This document shows positions 18,677-26,037 of a stretch of DNA of 35,301 bases, piece after piece (positions within the stretch are counted from its first letter, which is position 1; each line of letters starts with the position of its first letter). The stretch is taken from positions 1-35,301 of the forward strand of contig NZ_CACRUY010000051.1 of NCBI RefSeq assembly GCF_902652685.1. Direction: 5' to 3'. A program made the position numbers and the translations under genes. The notes under the pieces are model-generated. The model worked only from the letters and a program-made list of their open reading frames with translations. It did not search any database and had not been told where the DNA came from. The DNA comes from Mycobacterium sp. Marseille-P9652. GTDB taxonomy: Bacteria > Actinomycetota > Actinomycetes > Mycobacteriales > Mycobacteriaceae.

Positions 18677-18840
18677 CAGTCAGGTCCTCGAGGTTCGGCG
18701 TACGGTCACCACCGCCGTTGGTGGGGTTCGCTCGTGATTCGTTGCCGCGGCGGGCGCGGATTGGATGACGATGATGTCGTCGTGATCGACGGCCGCGGCG
18801 CGACCACGCCGGCAACCACGGCGCGGAGGATTACCCGCGG

Positions 18841-20946
18841 CTAGCGCGGCAGACCGAGCAGCCGTTCGGCGGCGACCGTGAGCAGGATCTGCTCGGTGCC
18901 GCCGGCGATCGTGAGGCAGCGGGTGTTGAGGAAGTCGAACACCGCCTGGTTGTGCACCAGGCCGGCGTCCTCGGCGACGTCCATCGTGAACTCGGCCAGG
19001 GCCTGCCTGTAGCGGACGCCGATCAGCTTGCGAACGCTGGACTGTGCCCCGGGGTCCTGCCCGCCGACGGCTAGCTGGGCGATCCGCTGGTCGAGCAGCG
19101 CGCCCGTCTGCGCGATGCAGATCAGCCGGCCGAGCCGGTCCTGCTGGGCGGCGTCGAGATCCAGCTCGGCGAGCACCCTGAGCAGCTCCTCCATCGGGTT
19201 GCCCAGCGCGGTGCCGCTGGCCATCGCGATCCGCTCGTTGGCCAGTGTCGTGCGCGCCAGCCGCCAGCCGTCGTTCACCGCGCCCACCACCATGTCGTCG
19301 GGGACGAACACGTTGTCCAGGAAGACCTCGTTGAACAGCGAGTCGCCGGTGATCTCGCGCAGCGGGCGGATCTCGAGGCCCGGCGATTTCATGTCGACCA
19401 GGAAGTACGTGATGCCCTTGTGCTTCGGGGCGTCGGGGTCGGTGCGCGCCAGGCATACCCCCCACCGCGCCTTGTGCGCCGCCGACGTCCACACCTTCTG
19501 CCCCGTCAACAGCCAGCCGCCGTCACCGCGCACCGCCTTGGTGCGCAGCGACGCCAGGTCGGAGCCGGCCCCGGGCTCGGAAAACAGTTGGCACCAGAGG
19601 AACTCGCCGCGCATGGTGGCCGGCACGAAGCGCTCGACCTGCTCCGGCGTCCCATGCTCGAGGATCGTCGGCGCCGCCCACCAGCCGATCACCAGGTCGG
19701 GACGCACGACGCCCGCCGCCGCCATCTCCTCGTCGATCAGCAGCTGCTCAGCTGGGGACGCCCCCCGGCCGTAGGGCGCCGGCCAGTGCGGCGCCTGCAG
19801 CCCCGCCTCCGCCAGGGCCGCCTGCCGTTGGTCCTCGGGCAGCGCGGCGATCTCGGCGATCACCGCCGCCAGTTCGGGGCGCAGGTCCTCGACTTCCGAG
19901 AGGTCGATGCCCAGGCGGCGGCGGACCCCGGACTGGGTGAGCGCGGTGACGCGGCGCAGCCAGCTTTCGGCGCCGCCGAGGAACGCGCCGATGGCGTGCG
20001 CGCGCCGCAGGTAAAGGTGCGCGTCGTGCTCCCAGGTGCAGCCGATGCCGCCGAGCACCTGGATGCAGTCCCTGACGTTGGCCTTGGCGGCGGCGATGCA
20101 GATGCTGGCGGCCAGCGCCGCCGCGATTGCGAACTGGTCGTGATCGGGATCGTCGGCAGCTCGGGCGGCGTCGGCGGCCGCGACCTCGGCTTGCTCTGCT
20201 CGGCAGAGCATTTCGGCGCAGAGGTGTTTGACGGCCTGGAAACTGCCGATCGGCTTGCCGAACTGCTCGCGCACCTTGGCATAGGCGACGGCCGTGTCCA
20301 GCGACCACCGGGTCACTCCTGCCGCCTCGGCCGCCAGGACGGTCGCGACCAGATCCTCGACCCGCCGTCCGGAGTCGACGCGGGTGGCCGGCGCGGACGT
20401 CAGCGTCACCCGGGCCAGGGGCCGGGAGAAATCGGTCGCCCGCAGCGGCTCGATTTGCACGCCCTCGCCGGCGCTGTCGACCAGCACCCAGCCGCCGCTC
20501 GTCGGCAGCAACAACAGGCCGCCGTCCGCCGCGCCGAGCGCCAACCGCACGGTGCCCGTCGCCGCGCCACCCTCCAAGCGAACGTCCCCACCGAGCGCCA
20601 GGCCCGCGAACCTCTCACCCGAGGCCAGTGCGGCCAGCACGTCGGCGTCGCCGACGACGAGGGTGGCCAGTGCGGTGGTTGCGACCGGTCCCGGCACCAG
20701 CGCCTTGGCGGCCTCCTCGACCATGGCGCAGAGGTCCTCGATGGTGCCACCCGCGCCGCCCGAGTCCTCGGGGATGGCGACCCCGAAGATGCCGAGGTCG
20801 GCGAGGCCGGCGAACACCGGCCGCCAGGCGTCCGCGTCACCCTGCTCGACCGCGCGGATCGCCGCGGTCCCCGGGATGGCGGTGCGCGCCCAGTCGCGCA
20901 CCAGCGCACGCGCGGCAAATTGCTCGTCGGTGACGGTCGCTACCAC
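18841..20946 (-). CDS. fadE34: Acyl-CoA dehydrogenase FadE34, two-domain
   Basis: This is a fused acyl-CoA dehydrogenase of 701 residues with two dehydrogenase-like halves. The N-terminal half (about 1-330) includes REQFGKPIGSFQAVKHLCAEM. The C-terminal half (about 345-701) includes WCQLFSEPGAGSDLASLRTKAV and KVWTSAAHKARWG, with AGGTEQILL near the end. In M. tuberculosis FadE34 (ChsE3) oxidises steroid-CoA side chains, probably the five-carbon side chain, introducing the alpha-beta double bond. The GTG start has GGGGAGGA about 9 bases upstream. It diverges from kstR across a 212-base gap holding a perfect KstR operator, so it is a direct KstR target. Confidence 0.92.
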   Translation of the reverse strand: MVATVTDEQFAARALVRDWARTAIPGTAAIRAVEQGDADAWRPVFAGLADLGIFGVAIPEDSGGAGGTIEDLCAMVEEAAKALVPGPVATTALATLVVGDADVLAALASGERFAGLALGGDVRLEGGAATGTVRLALGAADGGLLLLPTSGGWVLVDSAGEGVQIEPLRATDFSRPLARVTLTSAPATRVDSGRRVEDLVATVLAAEAAGVTRWSLDTAVAYAKVREQFGKPIGSFQAVKHLCAEMLCRAEQAEVAAADAARAADDPDHDQFAIAAALAASICIAAAKANVRDCIQVLGGIGCTWEHDAHLYLRRAHAIGAFLGGAESWLRRVTALTQSGVRRRLGIDLSEVEDLRPELAAVIAEIAALPEDQRQAALAEAGLQAPHWPAPYGRGASPAEQLLIDEEMAAAGVVRPDLVIGWWAAPTILEHGTPEQVERFVPATMRGEFLWCQLFSEPGAGSDLASLRTKAVRGDGGWLLTGQKVWTSAAHKARWGVCLARTDPDAPKHKGITYFLVDMKSPGLEIRPLREITGDSLFNEVFLDNVFVPDDMVVGAVNDGWRLARTTLANERIAMASGTALGNPMEELLRVLAELDLDAAQQDRLGRLICIAQTGALLDQRIAQLAVGGQDPGAQSSVRKLIGVRYRQALAEFTMDVAEDAGLVHNQAVFDFLNTRCLTIAGGTEQILLTVAAERLLGLPR

Positions 20947-21002
20947 CGTTTGGTCCTCCCCGTCGTCGATTCGACGTTCGCTAGAGCTTGTCCTGGGCCG
21001 AC

Positions 21003-21016
21003 TAGAACGTGTTCTA
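21003..21016. promoter_or_regulatory. KstR operator between fadE34 and kstR
   Basis: TAGAACGTGTTCTA fits TNNAACNNGTTNNA perfectly and is symmetric apart from the two central bases. It lies 57 bases upstream of the fadE34 start codon and 142 bases before kstR, so it can control both, including autoregulation of the repressor. Confidence 0.9.
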
Positions 21017-21158
21017 ATAGTGCCAGCGATCGACCGTCAAGTCGAACGCCATCGCAGCAGGACAAAAGGGGGTTGCGGCGGTACGGAGGTGAGAAGTTCC
21101 GACTCAGCATGCGTATCGTTTGCCAACGAACCCTCTTCGAACAGGAGTAAGTCGTCGA

Positions 21159-21827
21159 ATGCCAGCGAACACGAACTCGGGTCGTGTCCCGGACTCGCAG
21201 CCGCGCGAGGTCGTGAACGTGGCGGTGCTCGCCGAGTCCGAACTCGGCTCGGAGGCGCAGCGGGAGCGCCGCAAGCGGATACTCGACGCGACGATGGCGA
21301 TCGCCTCCAAAGGCGGCTACGAGGCCGTCCAGATGCGGGCCGTCGCCGACCGCGCCGACGTGGCCGTGGGCACCCTGTACCGGTACTTCCCCTCGAAGGT
21401 GCACCTGCTGGTGTCGGCGCTGGGCCGCGAATTCGGCCGGATCGACGCCAAGACGGACCGCTCGGCGCTCTCCGGCGGCACACCGTTCCAGCGGCTCAAC
21501 TTCATGATCGGAAAGCTCAACCGCGCGATGCAGCGCAACCCGCTGCTGACCGAGGCGATGACGCGGGCTTACGTCTTCGCCGACGCGTCGGCGGCCAGTG
21601 AGGTCGACCACGTCGAGAAGCTGATCGACAGCATGTTCGCGCGGGCGATGGCCGACGGCGAGCCGACCGAGGACCAGTACCACATCGCACGGGTGATCTC
21701 GGACGTGTGGCTGTCGAACCTGCTGGCGTGGCTCACCCGACGCGCCTCGGCCACCGACGTCAGCAAACGGCTCGACCTGGCCGTGCGGCTGCTGATCGGG
21801 GACCAGGACGGGGCGAAGGCGGGATAG
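21159..21827 (+). CDS. kstR: TetR-family repressor of cholesterol catabolism, KstR
   Basis: KstR represses the cholesterol regulon and is released by a CoA-thioester steroid intermediate. The N-terminal TetR helix-turn-helix spans about residues 38-84 (MRAVADRADVAVGTLYRYFPSK) and the rest is the all-helical ligand-binding and dimer domain. The ATG at 21159 has AGGAG 11 bases upstream and gives 222 residues. An in-frame GTG at 21219 gives the shorter form (MAVLAESELG) that I remember as the annotated M. tuberculosis start; the DNA-binding domain is complete in both. It ends 8 bases from the convergent LacI-type gene. Its operators are found here before kstR/fadE34 and between hsaA and kshB. 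Confidence 0.95.
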   Translation: MPANTNSGRVPDSQPREVVNVAVLAESELGSEAQRERRKRILDATMAIASKGGYEAVQMRAVADRADVAVGTLYRYFPSKVHLLVSALGREFGRIDAKTDRSALSGGTPFQRLNFMIGKLNRAMQRNPLLTEAMTRAYVFADASAASEVDHVEKLIDSMFARAMADGEPTEDQYHIARVISDVWLSNLLAWLTRRASATDVSKRLDLAVRLLIGDQDGAKAG

Positions 21828-21835
21828 CGCCGGGG

Positions 21836-22915
21836 TCAGGCGGGCGGTCCCGCCGTGCGTCCCCGAATCAGCTCCGTGTCGAGCAGTTCGGTGACCGGGA
21901 GGTTCAACCGCGGTGGCTCCAGCAGGAGTTCACCGGCCCGACGCCCCTTGCGCAGGCTCGGCTGGGCCATGGTGGTGAGCCCGCGGCCGATGGCATCGGG
22001 CACGCCGTCGAATCCGGTGACCGTCATCTGCCCCGGCACGTAAATGCCATGTGCGCGAAGGTAATCCATTGCCGAGAGGGCGAGCATGTCCGCCGTGCAC
22101 ATCAGCGCGGTGATCCGCGGATTGGCTTCCAGCGCGGCCTTGGCCGCCGCGCCACCGGACTCCGGCAGGTGCTCGTAACTCTCGACGACGGTCAGCGAGT
22201 CGGGGTCCACGCCGGCCGCGGTCATCGCCTCCCACACGCCGACGATGCGTTCGCGTTGCACGTCGAACGCCGGCGACCGCAGCCGGTCGGCGTCGACCAG
22301 CCCCTGCCGGCGGTCGCGCCCCAGCCGCATCGTCAGCAAACCGATCTCCCGGTGTCCCAGGCCCAGCACGTACTCGGCGATCTCGCGCATCGCGGCGCGG
22401 TCGTCGATGCCGACGCGGGACACCCCGGCCAGGCCCTTGGGCTGGTCCACCACCACCACCGGCAGGCGCCGCTGCAGCACCACCTGCAGGTAGGGGTCGT
22501 CGTCGCAGACCGAATACACCACGAACCCGTCCACGCCGGCGGCCAGCACGGCGGCCGTCCCGTCCTCGAGGCTCCGGCTTCCGCCGACTGCCACCAGCAG
22601 CAGCCCCTGCCCCAGGCCCTCGCACGACTGCGCCACCCCGGCCACGAAGTCCCGCGCCGCCGGATCGCTGAAGAAGTAGGTCAGCGGCTCGGCCATCACC
22701 AGGCCGACGGCGCCCGCCTTGCGGGTGCGCAGCGAGCGGGCCACCGGGTCCGGACCGGCGTAACCGAGGCGCTTGGCCGTCGCGAGCACCCGCTCGCGCA
22801 GGTCGGCGGAGAGCTGATCCGGCCGGTTGAAGGCGTTCGAGATCGTCGTGCGCGAAACCTTCAACTCGGCCGCCAGCGACGCCAGAGTCGCACGCCGGCG
22901 CGGGGTGGGACTCAC
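21836..22915 (-). CDS. LacI-family transcriptional regulator (Rv3575c-like)
   Basis: An N-terminal LacI helix-turn-helix (TLASLAAELKVSRTTISNAF, about residues 9-28) and hinge are followed by a periplasmic-binding-protein-like effector domain (GLVMAEPLTYFF, VDGFVVYS, VTGFDGVPDAIGRGLT). I place the start at the GTG at 22915, giving 359 residues, the length I recall for Rv3575c. A -10-like TAGCGT lies 7 bases upstream, which would make the transcript leaderless. An in-frame GTG at 22978 adds 21 low-complexity Arg/Ala residues and is less likely. It diverges from the pxpA operon, which is the obvious candidate target. The effector is unknown. Confidence 0.9.
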   Translation of the reverse strand: MSPTPRRRATLASLAAELKVSRTTISNAFNRPDQLSADLRERVLATAKRLGYAGPDPVARSLRTRKAGAVGLVMAEPLTYFFSDPAARDFVAGVAQSCEGLGQGLLLVAVGGSRSLEDGTAAVLAAGVDGFVVYSVCDDDPYLQVVLQRRLPVVVVDQPKGLAGVSRVGIDDRAAMREIAEYVLGLGHREIGLLTMRLGRDRRQGLVDADRLRSPAFDVQRERIVGVWEAMTAAGVDPDSLTVVESYEHLPESGGAAAKAALEANPRITALMCTADMLALSAMDYLRAHGIYVPGQMTVTGFDGVPDAIGRGLTTMAQPSLRKGRRAGELLLEPPRLNLPVTELLDTELIRGRTAGPPA

Positions 22916-22922
22916 GACGGGG

Positions 22923-22928
22923 ACGCTA
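22923..22928 (-). promoter_or_regulatory. Possible leaderless -10 element for the LacI-type gene
   Basis: TAGCGT fits the mycobacterial TANNNT consensus and ends 7 bases before the GTG at 22915. No Shine-Dalgarno sequence is visible before that GTG, so transcription probably starts at or next to the start codon. Confidence 0.45.
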
Positions 22929-23026
22929 CCGCGCTGCCCCGCCGCCCGCGCTCGCCGGGCGTTTCGTTCGTCATCCACCGCGTCCGTCCGGTCGCCGGGT
23001 GCCGCCGGGAGGCCGCCCGGTTACGC

Positions 23027-23045
23027 GGCCCCATAAGGTGGGGCC
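23027..23045 (+). promoter_or_regulatory. Hairpin presenting the pxpA ribosome binding site
   Basis: GGCCCCA and TGGGGCC form a perfect 7-bp stem around the loop TAAGG, and the stem directly touches the GTG start of pxpA. The likely ribosome binding bases AAGG sit in the loop and stem edge. The fold could modulate initiation, though it may be coincidental in GC-rich DNA. Confidence 0.4.
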
Positions 23046-23804
23046 GTGGCCGCTATCGACCTCAACGCCGACTTGGGCGAGGGCTTCGGAGTCTGGCGCC
23101 TAGGCGACGACGACGCCATGCTCGCCATCGTCACCAGCGCCAACGTGGCGTGCGGCTTTCACGCGGGCGACCCGGCGGGCCTGCTGCGGGTGTGCCGGTC
23201 GGCCGCCGGGCGCAGCGTGCGCATCGGGGCGCAGGTGAGCTACCGAGACCTGGCGGGCTTCGGCAGGCGGTTCATCGACGTCTCGGCAGAGGACCTCTGC
23301 GCCGATGTGGTGTATCAGATCGGGGCGTTGCAGGCCCTCGCGCGGTCCGCGGGGTCCTCGGTGTCGTACGTGAAGCCCCATGGCGCTCTCTACAATACGA
23401 TCGTCACCCACAGCGCGCAGGCGGGCGCGGTCGCCGAGGCGGTCCGCATGGCGGACCCGGCGCTGCCGGTGCTGGGCATGGCGGGTTCGGCGTTCTTCGA
23501 CGAGGCGTCCCGCCGCGGCCTACGGACGGTGGCCGAGGCGTTCGCCGACCGCGCCTACCGGCCCGACGGCCAGCTGGTCTCTCGCCGCGAACCGGGCGCG
23601 GTGCTGCACGACGCGACCGCGATCGCCGAACGAGTGGTGACCATGGTGCGCACCGGGCGGGTCACGGCCGTCGACGGCAGCGAGATTCCCGTCGGCGTGG
23701 AATCCGTTTGCGTTCATGGTGATTCGCCGGGAGCCGTCGACATCGCCGCCGCGGTGCGCGGTCGCCTCGAGGCCGCCGGCATCGAGATCCGGGCGTTCTG
23801 CTGA
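23046..23804 (+). CDS. pxpA: LamB/YcsF family protein, 5-oxoprolinase subunit A-like
   Basis: This 252-residue LamB/YcsF (PxpA) protein shows the N-terminal [12 protein letters not shown] signature, then [11 protein letters not shown] and the VKPHGALYN segment typical of the family. PxpA works with PxpB and PxpC to hydrolyse 5-oxoproline to glutamate using ATP. Neither partner gene is in the window, so the activity here is uncertain. The GTG start directly follows a small hairpin. Its stop codon overlaps the next gene's ATG by one base (TGATG), so it is co-translated with the metallo-hydrolase. In M. tuberculosis I recall a lipoprotein gene (lppH) in this place. Confidence 0.85.
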   Translation: MAAIDLNADLGEGFGVWRLGDDDAMLAIVTSANVACGFHAGDPAGLLRVCRSAAGRSVRIGAQVSYRDLAGFGRRFIDVSAEDLCADVVYQIGALQALARSAGSSVSYVKPHGALYNTIVTHSAQAGAVAEAVRMADPALPVLGMAGSAFFDEASRRGLRTVAEAFADRAYRPDGQLVSRREPGAVLHDATAIAERVVTMVRTGRVTAVDGSEIPVGVESVCVHGDSPGAVDIAAAVRGRLEAAGIEIRAFC

Positions 23805-24724
23805 TGCGACTGAAGCTCGGCCGCCCCGACATCACCCGCTACTCGGACCGGTTCGACGCGCCCGCCGCGCGACCGGACGCGCCGCTGTCCGTGACGTGGA
23901 TGGGCGTCGCGACGCTGCTGATCGACGACGGGACGTCGGCGCTGATGACGGACGGCTACTTTTCCCGCCCCGGGCTGGCGCAGGTCGCGGCCGGCAAGGT
24001 GGCGCCGTCACCGGCGCGCGTCGACGGCTGCCTGTCCCGGGCGAAGGTGTCCCGCCTGGCGGCGGTCGTCCCGGTGCACACGCACATCGACCATGTCATG
24101 GACTCAGCCCTGGTCGCCGAGCGCACCGGCGCGCAACTGGTCGGTGGACGGTCCGCGGCGAACGTCGGGCGGGGGCACGGCCTGCCGGAGGACCGGCTCG
24201 TCGTCGCGGTGAGTGGCGAGCCGATCACGTTGGGCGCCTTCGAGGTAACCCTGGTGGAGTCGCACCACTGCCCGCCCGACCGGTTCCCCGGCGTGATCGA
24301 CGAACCGCTGATCCCGCCCGTGCGCGCGTCGGCCTACCGCTGCGGGGAGGCGTGGTCGGCGCTGGTGCACCACCTGCCGTCGGGCCGCCGGCTGCTGATC
24401 CAGGGCAGCGCGGGCTTCGTGCGGGGCGCGCTGGCCGGCCGGCGGGCCGACGCCGCATACCTCAGCGTGGGACAGCTCGGCCTGCGGCCGCGTTCGTACG
24501 TGGTCGACTACTGGAACGAGACCGTGCGCGCGGTGGGCGCGCGCCGGGTGCTGCTCATCCACTGGGACGACTTCTTCCGTCCGCTCTCGAAACCGCTGCG
24601 CGCGTTGCCGTATGCCGGCGACGACCTCGACGCGTCCGTTCGCATCCTTGACGAGCTGGCCGCGCGGGACGGTGTGGCCCTGCACCTACCGACGGTGTGG
24701 CGGCGCGAGGACCCCTGGGCGTAG
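23804..24724 (+). CDS. Metallo-beta-lactamase-fold hydrolase (Rv3577-like)
   Basis: This 306-residue protein has the metal-binding signature HTHIDH (His92, His94, Asp96, His97), preceded by a beta-strand hydrophobic core (VTWMGVATLLIDDG). Further candidate ligands are His174-175 (ESHHCPP) and His254 (LLIHWDD). There is no signal peptide, so it is probably cytoplasmic. The substrate cannot be told from sequence; related enzymes include lactonases and phosphodiesterases. It overlaps pxpA by one base and is followed after 13 bases by arsB2, suggesting one transcript. Position and length match Rv3577 of M. tuberculosis as I recall it. Confidence 0.82.
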   Translation: MRLKLGRPDITRYSDRFDAPAARPDAPLSVTWMGVATLLIDDGTSALMTDGYFSRPGLAQVAAGKVAPSPARVDGCLSRAKVSRLAAVVPVHTHIDHVMDSALVAERTGAQLVGGRSAANVGRGHGLPEDRLVVAVSGEPITLGAFEVTLVESHHCPPDRFPGVIDEPLIPPVRASAYRCGEAWSALVHHLPSGRRLLIQGSAGFVRGALAGRRADAAYLSVGQLGLRPRSYVVDYWNETVRAVGARRVLLIHWDDFFRPLSKPLRALPYAGDDLDASVRILDELAARDGVALHLPTVWRREDPWA

Positions 24725-24737
24725 GGCGGCGGAAAAC

Positions 24738-25979
24738 TTGATACTGACCGTGGGGCTGGTGCTGCTGGCTGCCGTGCTCGTGTTCGCGGTCGTCCGTCCG
24801 CGGGGCTGGCCCGAGGCGGTGGCCGCGGTGCCGGCGGCCGCCATTCTCGTTGGGGTTGGCGCGATCTCGGTGCGCCAGGCCGCCCATGAGATCGCCGGTC
24901 TGTCGGGCGTCGTCGCGTTCCTGGGCGCCGTGCTGGTGCTCGCCAAGCTGTGCGACGACGAGGGGTTGTTCGAGGCAGCGGGGGCGGCGATCGCGCGGGG
25001 CCGAGTGGGGTCGGGCGGCCTGCTGCTGCGGGTATTCGTCATCGCGTCGTTGATCACCGCCGTGCTGAGCCTGGACGCCGCCGTCGTGTTGCTGACCCCG
25101 GTGGTGCTGTCCGCCGTCCGCCGGCTGCGGACCTCGGTGCGGCCCTATGCCTACGCGACCGCGCACCTGGCCAACGGCGCCTCGCTGCTGCTGCCGGTGT
25201 CGAATCTGACCAACTTGCTGGCGTTCCACACCGCCGGCGTCTCGTTCGCCAGGTTCACCCTCCTGATGGCGCTGCCGTGGGTGGGTGCGGTGGCCACCTT
25301 GTACGTGATCTTCCGCCGGTTCTTCGCCACCGACCTGCGCAAGCAGCCGGAACCCCCCGAGGACGGGCAGGCGCCGCGGCCACCGGTGTTCGTGCTGGTG
25401 GTCGTCGGGCTGACGCTGGCCGGGTTCGCGGTGGGCCAGTCCGTCGGCGTCGATCCCGCCTGGGTCGCGCTCGCCGGTGCCTCGGTGCTGGCGGTGCGGA
25501 GCCTGAGCCGCGGTCACACCTCGGTGCTCGACATCGCGCGCTCGGTGCATGTCTCGTTCCTGGTGTTCGTGCTCGCGCTGGGCGTCGTGGTACAGGCCGT
25601 CATGATCAACGGAGTGGACAAGGCGATGTCCGAGGTGCTGCCGACGGGGTCCGGCCTGCCCGCCCTGCTCGCCATCGCCGCCCTGGCCGCCGCGCTCGCC
25701 AACGTGGTCAACAACCTGCCCGCGACCCTGGTGTTGCTGCCGCTGGTGGCGCCCAGCGGGCCGGCCGCCGTCCTGGCGGTGCTGATCGGGGTGAACATCG
25801 GGCCGAACCTGACCTACGTCGGGTCGCTGTCGAACCTGTTGTGGCGCCGCGTGTTGCGCCAGCACGACGTCGACGCGGGCGTCGGCGAATACACCCGCCT
25901 CGGCCTGCTCACCGTCCCGACCTCGTTGGTGGTGGCGGTGGTGGCGCTGTGGGCGTCGGTGCGACTGCTGGGCGTGTAG
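24738..25979 (+). CDS. arsB2: ArsB/NhaD-type anion or ion transporter, ArsB2-like
   Basis: This integral membrane protein of 413 residues has about 11-12 hydrophobic segments and belongs to the ion transporter superfamily of ArsB and NhaD. Family motifs are SLDAAVVLLTP (first half), NVVNNLPATLVL and NIGPNLTYVGSLSNLLW (second half). It may export arsenite or another small ion, but no ars regulator or reductase gene is near, so arsenic specificity is unproven. The TTG at 24738 is chosen because it follows the preceding stop by 13 bases and gives 413 residues, the size I recall for M. tuberculosis ArsB2. Starts further upstream would lie inside the hydrolase gene. Confidence 0.85.
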   Translation: MILTVGLVLLAAVLVFAVVRPRGWPEAVAAVPAAAILVGVGAISVRQAAHEIAGLSGVVAFLGAVLVLAKLCDDEGLFEAAGAAIARGRVGSGGLLLRVFVIASLITAVLSLDAAVVLLTPVVLSAVRRLRTSVRPYAYATAHLANGASLLLPVSNLTNLLAFHTAGVSFARFTLLMALPWVGAVATLYVIFRRFFATDLRKQPEPPEDGQAPRPPVFVLVVVGLTLAGFAVGQSVGVDPAWVALAGASVLAVRSLSRGHTSVLDIARSVHVSFLVFVLALGVVVQAVMINGVDKAMSEVLPTGSGLPALLAIAALAAALANVVNNLPATLVLLPLVAPSGPAAVLAVLIGVNIGPNLTYVGSLSNLLWRRVLRQHDVDAGVGEYTRLGLLTVPTSLVVAVVALWASVRLLGV

Positions 25980-26037
25980 CCCAATGGTCGCGATCCGCGT
26001 CGCCCAGCTTCGCTGCGCTCGCGATCGCTCCTAGCCC

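Noticed and set aside
24555-25865. 436-codon minus-strand frame opposite arsB2
   Set aside because: It is rich in Gln, Arg, His and Gly, the usual shadow of a hydrophobic membrane-protein gene.
25980-26037. Possible terminator or small RNA between arsB2 and the LuxR-type gene
   Set aside because: Only 6-bp arms (GCGATC and GATCGC) with a long loop are visible, too weak to claim in this base composition.
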